A stretch of DNA of 47,282 bases from CAZEIW01 sp964512305. Lineage in GTDB: Bacteria; Pseudomonadota; Gammaproteobacteria; Burkholderiales; Burkholderiaceae_F. Of the stretch, positions 18,505 through 28,025 are shown in pieces; position 1 is the stretch's first letter; each line of letters begins with the position of its first letter. The stretch covers positions 1-47,282 of the forward strand of contig CAZEIW010000194.1 of assembly GCA_964512305.1 (NCBI GenBank), read 5' to 3'. The position numbers and the translations under genes were made by a program. Below the pieces are notes generated by a model. The model saw nothing but the letters and a program-made list of their open reading frames with translations. It did no database searches and had not been told where the DNA came from.

Positions 18505-19140
18505 ATGGATACCCTGACCGCACTTTTCGTCGTCTTCTCCGCCTGCACGCTGGTGTCGGCGCTGCGCGTGATCACCGCCCGCAACCCGGTCCACGCGGTG
18601 CTCTACCTCGTGCTGTCGTTCTTTTCGGCGGCCTGCCTGTGGATGCTGCTGCGGGCCGAGTTCCTCGCGATCGCGCTGGTGCTGGTGTACGTGGGCGCCG
18701 TGATGGTGCTGTTCCTGTTCGTCGTGATGATGCTCGACATCAACATCGACCGCAGCCGCGGGGGCTTCTGGCGCCACTTCCCGGTCGCCGCCATCGTGGC
18801 GGCCGCGATCTCGCTGCAGCTGTGGCTGGTGCTCGCCAACGGCAACTGGCTGCTGATGCGCCAGCCGGGACCGGGCATCCTGAAGGCCAACAACACGCAG
18901 GCGCTTGGAACGCTGGCCTTCACCGAGTACGTGTTTCCGCTGCAGCTCGCGGGCGTGATCCTGCTGGTGGCGATCGTCGCCGCGATCGCGCTGACGCTGC
19001 GCCGGCGCAAGGACGCCAAGCACCAGAGCCCGTCGCAGCAGGTCCGGGTGCGCAGCAGCGATCGGGTTTCGCTGGTGAAGATGCCGGCGGAGGGACGGGC
19101 ACAGGCGCAGGGCGGGGCGGAAGCCGCGAAGCAGGGCTGA
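18505..19140 (+). CDS. nuoJ: NADH-quinone oxidoreductase subunit J
   Basis: The 211-residue membrane protein has five hydrophobic helices in the first 165 residues, including ARNPVHAVLYLVLSFF and LVLVYVGAVMVLFLFVVMML. The last 45 residues are a hydrophilic Gln/Ala/Arg tail. It is part of the proton-pumping arm next to NuoK and NuoA. A gap of 122 nt follows before nuoK, long for this operon. Confidence 0.95.
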   Translation: MDTLTALFVVFSACTLVSALRVITARNPVHAVLYLVLSFFSAACLWMLLRAEFLAIALVLVYVGAVMVLFLFVVMMLDINIDRSRGGFWRHFPVAAIVAAAISLQLWLVLANGNWLLMRQPGPGILKANNTQALGTLAFTEYVFPLQLAGVILLVAIVAAIALTLRRRKDAKHQSPSQQVRVRSSDRVSLVKMPAEGRAQAQGGAEAAKQG

Positions 19141-19262
19141 TGATGTTCCGCCAAACCGTATACGCGCGTCGCGGCGGTAGCGAACTCCGGGCGCGATCTG
19201 CGCCAGAGCGACAGTTGTCATGGCCGCGGGTGGGGTTCGTGAACGGTCATTAGGGGGGGAGG

Positions 19263-19568
19263 ATGGTTTCGTTGTCGTGGTATCTGGCGGTCGGCGCGCT
19301 GCTGTTCGCGATCAGCGTGATCGGCATCTTCCTCAACCGCAAGAACCTGATCGTGCTGCTGATGGCGATCGAGCTGATGCTGCTTGCGGTCAACACCAAC
19401 TTCATCGCCTTCTCCCACTATCTGGGCGACCTGCACGGCCAGGTGTTCGTGTTCTTCATCCTGACGGTGGCCGCGGCCGAGTCGGCGATCGGGCTGGCGA
19501 TCCTGGTCGCGCTGTTCCGCAACCTGAACACCGTCGCGGTCGACGAGCTCGACGCGCTGAAAGGCTGA
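19263..19568 (+). CDS. nuoK: NADH-quinone oxidoreductase subunit K
   Basis: The 101-residue protein has three transmembrane helices with conserved membrane glutamates in MAIELMLLAVN and AAAESAIGLAI, both needed for proton transfer in the family. Start ATG 19263 directly follows a very G-rich ribosome-binding stretch (GGGGGGGAGG). Confidence 0.96.
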   Translation: MVSLSWYLAVGALLFAISVIGIFLNRKNLIVLLMAIELMLLAVNTNFIAFSHYLGDLHGQVFVFFILTVAAAESAIGLAILVALFRNLNTVAVDELDALKG

Positions 19569-19575
19569 TCCTCCC

Positions 19576-21651
<2,076 letters not shown>

Positions 21652-21667
21652 GCGGATGGATTTGTCC

Positions 21668-23161
21668 ATGAACTCGAGTTTTCCCTGGCTCAGCCTTTCG
21701 ATCTGGCTCCCGATCGTGTTCGGGGTCTTCCTGCTCGGCGCCGGCCGCGACCGCTCGCCGGGCGTCGTCAGGGCGGTGGCGTTCGTCGGCAGCCTGGTGT
21801 CCCTGCTGGCGACCGTGCCGGTGGTCGCGGGCTTCGATCCGGCGCAGGCCGGTCTGCAGTTCGTCGAGAAAGTGCCCTGGATCGACCGCCCGACGGCCTA
21901 CTACCACCTGGGTGTCGATGGCCTTTCGATGTGGTTCGTGCCGCTGACCGCGTTCATCACAGTGGTCGCGGTGCTCGCCGGATGGAAGGCGATCGGGGAC
22001 CGTCTCGCGCAGTACTACGCGTCGCTGCTGGTGCTGTCGGGGCTGCTGATCGGCGTGTTCGCCGCGGTCGACGGCCTGCTCTTCTACGTCTTCTTCGAGG
22101 CGACGCTGGTCCCGATGTACCTGATCATCGGCGTCTGGGGCGGGCCGAACCGGATCTACGCCGCGATCAAGTTCTTCCTGTACACGCTGCTGGGCTCGCT
22201 GCTGATGCTGGTCGCGCTGGTGTACCTGTATCAGACCGCGGGCGGCAGCTTCGACATCTTCGGCTGGCAGCGGCTGCGCCTCGGGATGACCGCGCAGGTC
22301 CTGCTCTTCCTCGCCTTCTTCGCCTCGTTCGCGGTCAAGGTGCCGATGTGGCCGGTCCATACCTGGCTTCCCGACGCGCACGTCGAGGCACCGACCGCCG
22401 GCTCCGTCGTGCTGGCGGCGATCATGCTGAAGCTGGGCGCGTACGGCTTCGTGCGCTTCTCGCTGCCGATCGCCCCCGACGCCGCGCACCAGCTGTCCTG
22501 GTTCGTGATCGCGATCTCGCTGATCGCGGTGGTGTACATCGGCTTCGTCGCGCTGGTGCAGACCGACATGAAGAAGCTGGTCGCCTACTCGTCGATCGCG
22601 CACATGGGCTTCGTCACGCTGGGCTTCTTCATCTTCAGCCAGATCGGCGTGGAGGGCGCGCTGACCCAGATGATCTCGCACGGCTTCGTCTCGGGCGCCA
22701 TGTTCCTGTGCATCGGGGTGATGTACGACCGCACGCACTCGCGCGATATCGCCGACTACGGCGGCGTGGTCAACACGATGCCGCGCTTCGCCTCGTTCAT
22801 GATGCTGTTCGCGATGGCCAATTGCGGCCTGCCGGGGACCAGCGGTTTCGTGGGCGAGTTCATGGTGATCCTCGGCGCGGTCAAGTACGACTTCTGGATC
22901 GGCCTGATCGCCGCGATCACCCTCGTGCTCGGCGCCGCCTACTCGCTGTGGATGTACAAGCGCGTGATCTTCGGCGACGTCGCCAATCGCACGGTCGGCG
23001 GGCTGACCGACGCGGACGGGCGCGAGCTGGTGGCGCTCGCGCTGCTTGCCGCCGCGGTGCTGTGGATGGGGGTCTATCCGAAGCCGCTGACCGACGCGAT
23101 GCACGCGTCCGTTGCCGATCTGCTCGCGCACGTCGCCCAGTCCAAGATCCCGGGGCCGTGA
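21668..23161 (+). CDS. nuoM: NADH-quinone oxidoreductase subunit M
   Basis: The 497-residue antiporter-like subunit shows YVFFEATLVPMYLIIGVWGG, KVPMWPVHTWLPDAHVEAP and the GLPGTSGFVGEF segment near the end. Two start codons are possible: ATG 21656, 4 nt after nuoL, and ATG 21668 (MNSSFPWLSL), which fits the family N-terminus and has GGATGGA upstream; the latter is used here. Confidence 0.95.
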   Translation: MNSSFPWLSLSIWLPIVFGVFLLGAGRDRSPGVVRAVAFVGSLVSLLATVPVVAGFDPAQAGLQFVEKVPWIDRPTAYYHLGVDGLSMWFVPLTAFITVVAVLAGWKAIGDRLAQYYASLLVLSGLLIGVFAAVDGLLFYVFFEATLVPMYLIIGVWGGPNRIYAAIKFFLYTLLGSLLMLVALVYLYQTAGGSFDIFGWQRLRLGMTAQVLLFLAFFASFAVKVPMWPVHTWLPDAHVEAPTAGSVVLAAIMLKLGAYGFVRFSLPIAPDAAHQLSWFVIAISLIAVVYIGFVALVQTDMKKLVAYSSIAHMGFVTLGFFIFSQIGVEGALTQMISHGFVSGAMFLCIGVMYDRTHSRDIADYGGVVNTMPRFASFMMLFAMANCGLPGTSGFVGEFMVILGAVKYDFWIGLIAAITLVLGAAYSLWMYKRVIFGDVANRTVGGLTDADGRELVALALLAAAVLWMGVYPKPLTDAMHASVADLLAHVAQSKIPGP

Positions 23162-23204
23162 CGGCGATCCGACCCACGACCCTGCTCACCCCTTTCCCCT
23201 CTCC

Positions 23205-24692
23205 ATGTCCAAGCTCAACCTGATCGCGACCCTGCCCGAGATGCTCGTTCTCGCGGCGGCATGCCTGATCCTGGTGTTCGACCTGTTCGTCCCTGAGCGG
23301 CGCCGCAACCTGACGTACGCGCTGACGCTGGTCGCGCTGGGCGCGGTCGGCGCCGCGGTCTGGGACCAGCTCGACGACCAGGTGGTCGAGTACGCGTTCG
23401 GGGGCATGTTCGTCACCGACCCGATGGCGCAGGTGCTGAAGCTGTTCGCGGTGCTCGCGACCGGCTTCGCGCTCGTCTATGCGCAGGGCTACGCGCGCGC
23501 GCGCGACATGTGGCACGGCGAGCTGTTCGCGCTCGCCCTGTTCGTGCTGCTCGGGATCATGACGATGATCTCGTCCAACAACCTCCTGGTCGTGTACCTC
23601 GGCCTGGAGCTGCAATCGCTGTCGCTCTACGGGCTGGTCGCGCTGCGGCGCGACGACGGCCGCGCGACCGAGGCGGCGATGAAGTACTTCGTGCTGGGGG
23701 CGCTCGCCTCGGGCTTCCTGCTGTACGGGATGTCGATGCTCTACGGCGCCGCGGGGACGCTCGACATCAACGAGCTGGCGCGGCGGATCGGCAGCGGCCA
23801 GGTCGCGACGCACTCGGCGCTGGTGCTGGGCGCCGTGTTCATCGTCGCCGGGATCGGGTTCAAGCTCGGCGCGGTGCCGTTCCACATGTGGATTCCGGAC
23901 GTCTACCAGGGGGCGCCGACGCCGGTGACGCTGCTGATCGGCTCGGCGCCGAAGCTGGCCGCGTTCGCGATCGCGTTCCGGCTGCTCGTCGAGGGGCTGC
24001 CGCAACTGGCGCTCGACTGGCAGAAGATGCTGGCGCTCCTTTCGGTGGCCTCGCTCGCGATCGGCAACCTGACCGCGGTCGCGCAGACCAACCTCAAGCG
24101 CATGCTCGCCTACTCGACGATCGGCCAGATGGGTTTCATGCTGCTGGCGATGCTGTCCGGCGTGGCCGGCGGCAACACGCTGGTCACCGCCAATGCCTAC
24201 GCGGCGGCGATGTTCTACGTGATCACCTACGCGCTCGCGACGCTGGGCACCTTCGGCATCATCCTGCTGCTGGCTCGCGAGGGCTTCGAGGCCGAGCAGA
24301 TCGCCGATCTCCGCGGGCTCGGCAGGCGCAGCCCCTGGTACGCCTTCGTCATGGCGGTGCTGATGTTCTCGCTGGCCGGCGTGCCGCCCACGATGGGATT
24401 CGTCGCCAAGCTCTACGTGCTGCAGGCCCTGCTGTCCGACGGCACGACCGCCGGCGCGATCTGGCTGGCGGTGATCGCCGTTCTGTTCTCGGTGGTGGGG
24501 GCGTACTACTACATCCGCGTCGTCAAGGTGATGTTCTTCGACGCGCCGGAGGACGAATCGCCGATCGTCGCCGCGGCCGACATGCGTATCGCGCTGTCGG
24601 CCAATGGGCTGCTGCTGCTCGTGCTCGGGATGATCCCGCAATACCTGCTCGCGCTGTGCGCCGGCGCGATGGTGCGGACGCTCGGCGGCTGA
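23205..24692 (+). CDS. nuoN: NADH-quinone oxidoreductase subunit N
   Basis: The 495-residue antiporter-like subunit shows YLGLELQSLSLYGLVAL with its conserved Glu, FKLGAVPFHMWIPDVYQGAP and MFSLAGVPPTMGF. ATG 23205 gives the normal N-terminus (MSKLNLIATLPEMLVL). It completes the 14-subunit complex I operon. Confidence 0.97.
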   Translation: MSKLNLIATLPEMLVLAAACLILVFDLFVPERRRNLTYALTLVALGAVGAAVWDQLDDQVVEYAFGGMFVTDPMAQVLKLFAVLATGFALVYAQGYARARDMWHGELFALALFVLLGIMTMISSNNLLVVYLGLELQSLSLYGLVALRRDDGRATEAAMKYFVLGALASGFLLYGMSMLYGAAGTLDINELARRIGSGQVATHSALVLGAVFIVAGIGFKLGAVPFHMWIPDVYQGAPTPVTLLIGSAPKLAAFAIAFRLLVEGLPQLALDWQKMLALLSVASLAIGNLTAVAQTNLKRMLAYSTIGQMGFMLLAMLSGVAGGNTLVTANAYAAAMFYVITYALATLGTFGIILLLAREGFEAEQIADLRGLGRRSPWYAFVMAVLMFSLAGVPPTMGFVAKLYVLQALLSDGTTAGAIWLAVIAVLFSVVGAYYYIRVVKVMFFDAPEDESPIVAAADMRIALSANGLLLLVLGMIPQYLLALCAGAMVRTLGG

Positions 24693-24713
24693 CCCGCCTC
24701 GTGTGATGGGCGA

Positions 24714-25295
24714 ATGAGCGACGACGCGCCGGCGGTCGACCCGCTCGCGGAGCAGACGCTCGAATCGAGCCTCGTCTACGAGGGCGCGTTCCTGAGGATC
24801 TACCGCGACCGGGTGCGCTGCCCCGACGGGCACGTGGGCGTGCGCGAATTCGTCCGCCATCCGGGCGCGGTGATGATCGCCGCGCTGCTCGACGACGGCC
24901 GCGTGGTGCTCGAGCGCCAGTTCCGCTATCCGCTGGCGCGCAGCTTCGTCGAGCTGCCGGCCGGCAAGATCGACCCGGGCGAGACCCCGCTCGCATGCGC
25001 ACGGCGCGAGCTGCTGGAGGAGACCGGCTACCGCGCCGGGCGCTGGCGGCACCTGGGCGGGTTCCACAACGCGGTCGGGTACTCCGATGAAAAGATCGAG
25101 GTCTTCCTCGCTCGCGACCTTGTGTTCGAGGGCGGGGCCACCGATGCGGGCGAGGTGATCGAGGTGTTCACCGCGCCCTGGCGCGACCTGCTCGATTGGG
25201 TGCGCACCGGCACGGTGACCGACGTCAAGACGATCGTCGGCGCGCATTGGCTGGAGCGCGTGCTGAGCGGCGCCTGGCCGCTGCCTGCGGACTGA
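24714..25295 (+). CDS. NUDIX hydrolase, ADP-ribose pyrophosphatase type
   Basis: The 193-residue protein has a complete Nudix box: Gly84, Glu90, Arg98-Glu99, Glu102-Glu103 and Gly105 in GKIDPGETPLACARRELLEE followed by TGY. VMIAALLDDGRVVLERQFRYP and the N-terminal SSLVYEGAFLRIYRDRVR resemble ADP-ribose or ADP-sugar pyrophosphatases of the NudF group. It lies 21 nt after nuoN, a common neighbour in betaproteobacteria, and may recycle ADP-ribose from NAD breakdown. The exact substrate is not determined by the sequence. Confidence 0.92.
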   Translation: MSDDAPAVDPLAEQTLESSLVYEGAFLRIYRDRVRCPDGHVGVREFVRHPGAVMIAALLDDGRVVLERQFRYPLARSFVELPAGKIDPGETPLACARRELLEETGYRAGRWRHLGGFHNAVGYSDEKIEVFLARDLVFEGGATDAGEVIEVFTAPWRDLLDWVRTGTVTDVKTIVGAHWLERVLSGAWPLPAD

Positions 25296-25407
25296 AGCGC
25301 AGGACGCCGGCAGCATCGTCATCGCCCGGCCGACGCACTGCCGGAATAGCCGGTTTGCAGTACGCTCCTCGCCGAATCGACACCGCGCAAACCCCCAGGA
25401 GCCGGCC

Positions 25408-26172
25408 ATGACGACCATCCCCAGCCTGAAAGGCAAGGTCCACGACGACCACTGGCAGACCCGGGTCGACCTCGCGGCCGCCTATCGCCTCGTGGCGCAC
25501 TTCGGCTGGGACGACCTCGTGTTCACGCACATCACCGCGCGCGTCCCCGGAACCGACGACCAGTTCCTGATCAACCCCTACGGCATGATGTTCGACGAGA
25601 TCACCGCATCGAGCCTGGTGCGCGTCGACGTCGCCGGGAACAAGCTCGACGACACGCCGTTTCCGGTCAATCCGGCGGGATTCGTGATCCACAGCGCGAT
25701 CCACGGCGCGCGCCACGACGCGCAGTGCGTGCTGCACACGCACAGCTTGAACGGGGTCGCCGTGTCGGCGCAGACGCGCGGCGTGCTGCCGCTGTCGCAG
25801 CCGTCGATCTTCGTGCTGTCCAGCCTGTCCTACCACTCGTACGAGGGCGTCGCGCTGCGCGACGACGAGAAGCCGCGCCTGGTCGCCGACCTCGGGCCGC
25901 AGAACCACTTCCTGATGCTGCGCAACCACGGCCTGCTGACGCTCGGCGCGACGATCGCCGACGCCTTTCTCGCGATGTACACCTTCGAGGCGGCGTGCAC
26001 GATCCAGGTGCGCGCGCTCGCCGGCGGCGGCAGCACGATCGAGGTCGACCCGCGGATCATCGCCACAGCGCAACAACAGGGGGCGCAGGTCACCAAGGGG
26101 CTGGGTGGGGCGTTGGCGTGGCCAGGGCTGCTGCGCAAGCTCGACCGGATCGATCCCGGCTACCGGAATTGA
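25408..26172 (+). CDS. Class II aldolase/adducin-family protein
   Basis: The 254-residue protein keeps the metal-binding histidines His110 and His112 (VLHTHS) and His174 (LRNHGLL). The catalytic Glu of fuculose-phosphate-type aldolases is missing: the aligned stretch reads NPAGFVIHSAIHGAR. This fits the adducin-like subgroup of unknown reaction. ATG 25408 has an AGGAG site. It is followed 10 nt later by an NTF2-like gene, so the two are probably co-transcribed. No pathway can be assigned with confidence. Confidence 0.88.
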   Translation: MTTIPSLKGKVHDDHWQTRVDLAAAYRLVAHFGWDDLVFTHITARVPGTDDQFLINPYGMMFDEITASSLVRVDVAGNKLDDTPFPVNPAGFVIHSAIHGARHDAQCVLHTHSLNGVAVSAQTRGVLPLSQPSIFVLSSLSYHSYEGVALRDDEKPRLVADLGPQNHFLMLRNHGLLTLGATIADAFLAMYTFEAACTIQVRALAGGGSTIEVDPRIIATAQQQGAQVTKGLGGALAWPGLLRKLDRIDPGYRN

Positions 26173-26182
26173 GCGGGCGCCG

Positions 26183-26614
26183 ATGAGCGGCATCGACCGT
26201 TTCATGGAGGGCTACAAGCGCGCGTGGGAGACGAGCGACGAGCACCTGCTCGCGTCGCTCTTTGCCGCCGACGGCGTCTATCGCAACACGCCGTTTGCCG
26301 AGCAGCGCGGGCATGAAGCGATCAAGGCATACTGGCAGCGCACCAAGCTGCAAAGCGACATCCGCCTCGAATACGAGATCCTGGCGCGCCACGAGCGCGG
26401 CGGGATCGCGCACTGGCACACGACGTATCAGGTGGCGTCCGAGGAACTGTTTCGCATCTGGGCCGCGTCGACCGGGACCAACCTGATTGCCCGCAAGGAG
26501 GGCGAGCCGCTGCCGCGCCTGGCGCTCGACGGCGTCGCCGCGGCCGAGTTCGACGACGCGGGGCTGTGCCGGGACTTCAGGATCTGGTGGCACAGCCGCA
26601 TCGACGTGCCGTGA
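26183..26614 (+). CDS. NTF2-like (SnoaL-type) protein
   Basis: The 143-residue product has the SnoaL/NTF2 layout: helix FMEGYKRAWETSDEHLLASLF, then AADGVYRNTPF, HEAIKAYW, and beta strands ending in CRDFRIWWHSR. Such proteins form a cone-shaped pocket that binds or isomerises small hydrophobic molecules. It lies directly after the aldolase-like gene; a joint role is inferred from spacing only. Confidence 0.75.
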   Translation: MSGIDRFMEGYKRAWETSDEHLLASLFAADGVYRNTPFAEQRGHEAIKAYWQRTKLQSDIRLEYEILARHERGGIAHWHTTYQVASEELFRIWAASTGTNLIARKEGEPLPRLALDGVAAAEFDDAGLCRDFRIWWHSRIDVP

Positions 26615-26666
26615 CGGCGACCTCGTGCGGTTCCGCCGAGGGCGCCCGCGCGCAACCGGCCGCCGA

Positions 26667-26699
26667 CTTGTCGCTGAGTTGTCGCTGACTTGTCGAATT
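26667..26699 (+). repeat. Three tandem 11-bp units around an ECF-type -35 element
   Basis: CTTGTCGCTGA, GTTGTCGCTGA and CTTGTCGAATT lie head to tail, repeating TTGTCG every 11 bp (about one helical turn). The last unit contains the TGTCGA -35 element of the adjacent promoter. Confidence 0.8.
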
Positions 26700-26717
26700 G
26701 GCGCTCCCTGGATCGAC
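26691..26717 (+). promoter_or_regulatory. Putative ECF42-type promoter 1
   Basis: TGTCGA (26691-26696) and CGAC (26714-26717) are separated by 17 nt. This matches the -35 TGTCGA / -10 CG[A/T]C pattern known for ECF42-group sigma factors, one of which is encoded 1.3 kb downstream. The region from here to the next ATG (26770) is about 73% identical, by hand count, to the corresponding region at 27837. Confidence 0.6.
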
Positions 26718-26769
26718 ATTGTTGGAGCGGTGCATTTTGCCCGTCACACCCGACAAGGAATCCGACCCC

Positions 26770-27045
26770 ATGAAATGCATGCCCTTCATTTGCCCGGACG
26801 AACCTGCGACGGAGAGCCGGATCAGCGAGGCGTCGGGCGAAAGCCAGGCTGCCCGCGGGGCGTCTGCGAACGCGCAGAAGAGTGCAGGTACTTACGACGG
26901 CAGCCGGTCGCGGCCAGCCGCCGCGGCCCTTTCTGCCGGCGTGCCGCCAGGCGGGGCGAGGGCGCTGCCCCAGGGAGATGCCGGGACGAAGAAACAACGC
27001 CGCGGCAAGTACTTGACTGGCGTCGCCGGCCTGATCTGGGTCTAG
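26770..27045 (+). pseudogene. Degenerate DGPF/YCII-type reading frame
   Basis: An open frame of 91 codons starts at ATG 26770 behind AAGGAA and 53 nt after an ECF-type promoter. The start MKCMPFICPDEPA resembles the MKYMxLIYxDE opening of DGPF (YCII-related) proteins. AGTYDGSRSRPAAAAL and GTKKQRRGKYLTGVAGL resemble the family's AGxYxGGxRLxP and AETKEQLGGYYLIDVxDL segments. The central DGPF signature is not recognisable and the rest is Ala/Gly/Pro-rich and hydrophilic, so it is probably decayed; a diverged short gene is possible. A terminator follows 6 nt after the stop. The similarity was judged by eye, and a profile search would decide. Confidence 0.45.
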
Positions 27046-27051
27046 CGCAGC

Positions 27052-27078
27052 GGCCGAGGCCGGTAGGGTCGGCCTTTT
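27052..27078 (+). terminator. Intrinsic terminator after the DGPF-like frame
   Basis: GGCCGA (27052-27057) pairs with TCGGCC (27069-27074), followed by TTTT. It isolates the 26.7-kb transcript from the PtsN-like gene; a second T run lies at 27085-27089. Confidence 0.65.
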
Positions 27079-27236
27079 GCGGCATTTTTATACACGACCC
27101 TGGACTTTTTAGACCCCGTTGAAGCCGGGTTCCGTAGCATGCCTGCATGGCAGGATCGTTGTCGCGCTGGTTCGCGGGGTTGGCTGGATCGGGGCGCCGG
27201 CGCGACCTCATCAACCGCACGCCCGAGGATGCGAAA

Positions 27237-27710
27237 GTGAACACCGTCGCTCGCTACCTGGCCCAGCAAGACGTCTTTCTCGATCTGGAAGTCGCGAGCA
27301 AGCGTCAGCTCTTCCACGTGATCGCGCAGCACATGCATCGGGAGCACGCGCTTTCGCCGGACGACATCGTGCTCGGACTGTCGCGGCGCGAGCAGGTCGG
27401 CTCCACCGGCCTGGGGGGAGGCGTTGCGATCCCGCACACCCGTATCGCCGGCCTGGACCGCATCTACACCTACTATGCGCGCCTCAAGCCTGCGATTCCC
27501 TTCGACTCGCCCGACGGCGAGCCGGTATGCGACGTCCTGGCACTCCTGGTCCCTCGACCGGCCACCGACGACCATTTGGCACTGCTCGCCGATGCCATGG
27601 AGTTGCTCTCGGATCGCCGCTTCCGCAACCGCCTGCACGTGGCCACCAGCCCGTTCGAAGCGTTCGAGGCCTTCCGCGAAGGGACGCGCGCCGGAGCCGC
27701 ACTGGTCTGA
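27237..27710 (+). CDS. PTS EIIA component, PtsN-like
   Basis: With the GTG 27237 start the product is 157 residues, the normal PtsN length, and begins MNTVARYLAQQDVFLDLEV like EIIA-Ntr proteins. The phosphorylated His67 lies in GGGVAIPHTRI. EIIA-Ntr proteins take phosphate from NPr and regulate nitrogen, potassium or stress functions rather than carry sugar. A longer frame from ATG 27147 adds 30 residues but lacks a ribosome-binding site, whereas GAGGA precedes GTG 27237. No rpoN, hpf or rapZ genes are nearby, so this is probably not the main ptsN. It sits between two ECF42-type transcription units. Confidence 0.85.
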   Translation: MNTVARYLAQQDVFLDLEVASKRQLFHVIAQHMHREHALSPDDIVLGLSRREQVGSTGLGGGVAIPHTRIAGLDRIYTYYARLKPAIPFDSPDGEPVCDVLALLVPRPATDDHLALLADAMELLSDRRFRNRLHVATSPFEAFEAFREGTRAGAALV

Positions 27711-27836
27711 CGAGGACGGCGGTGCCTCCGACGCGGCAGGAGCCTTTGACCGGCCGGCCCGCTCCACGATCGTCGGGTCATCCCTTGGCCGTGGCCGTCG
27801 GCCGGCGCACGATCGTGCGATGATCGAGCACACGCC

Positions 27837-27863
27837 TGTCGAATTGCCGCCCCCCCGAGCGTC
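27837..27863 (+). promoter_or_regulatory. Putative ECF42-type promoter 2 (sigma factor locus)
   Basis: TGTCGA (27837-27842), a 17-nt spacer and CGTC (27860-27863) match the ECF42 promoter pattern. The spacer length is the same as in promoter 1, and TGTCGAATTG is identical in both. The promoter lies 52 nt before the truncated DGPF frame and 153 nt before the sigma factor start, so sigma autoregulation is expected. Confidence 0.65.
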
Positions 27864-27914
27864 ATTGTCACGGCGGCGCACGTTGCCCGCGACACCCGAC
27901 GAGGAGCCGAGGCG

Positions 27915-28025
27915 ATGAAGTACCTGCTCTTGATCCACCTTGACGAATCCGTGATGCACGGCCAGCCAGGGGAAAGGGCGGGCCGAATCCATGCCGGCGA
28001 CATGGCGTACGCCGAGTGGGCGTAG
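27915..28025 (+). pseudogene. Truncated DGPF/YCII gene (36 codons) leading into the sigma factor
   Basis: ATG 27915, with GAGGAG upstream, opens MKYLLLIHLDESVM, the standard start of DGPF/YCII proteins. The frame stops at TAG 28023-28025 after DMAYAEWA, about one third of the normal length of around 115-120 residues. The stop overlaps the GTG start of the ECF sigma gene by 10 nt. A full DGPF gene next to an ECF42 sigma factor is the usual arrangement, so a deletion probably removed the rest and left a leader peptide that may now couple translation of the sigma factor. Confidence 0.65.

Noticed and set aside
27147..27236. A longer N-terminus for the PtsN-like protein
   Set aside because: There is no ribosome-binding site at ATG 27147, and the 30 added residues lie outside the family alignment.
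27766..27816. Two copies of the 8-bp palindrome ACGATCGT before the sigma factor promoter
   Set aside because: Eight-bp palindromes are expected by chance in 47 kb of GC-rich DNA, and the 43-nt spacing has no further symmetry.
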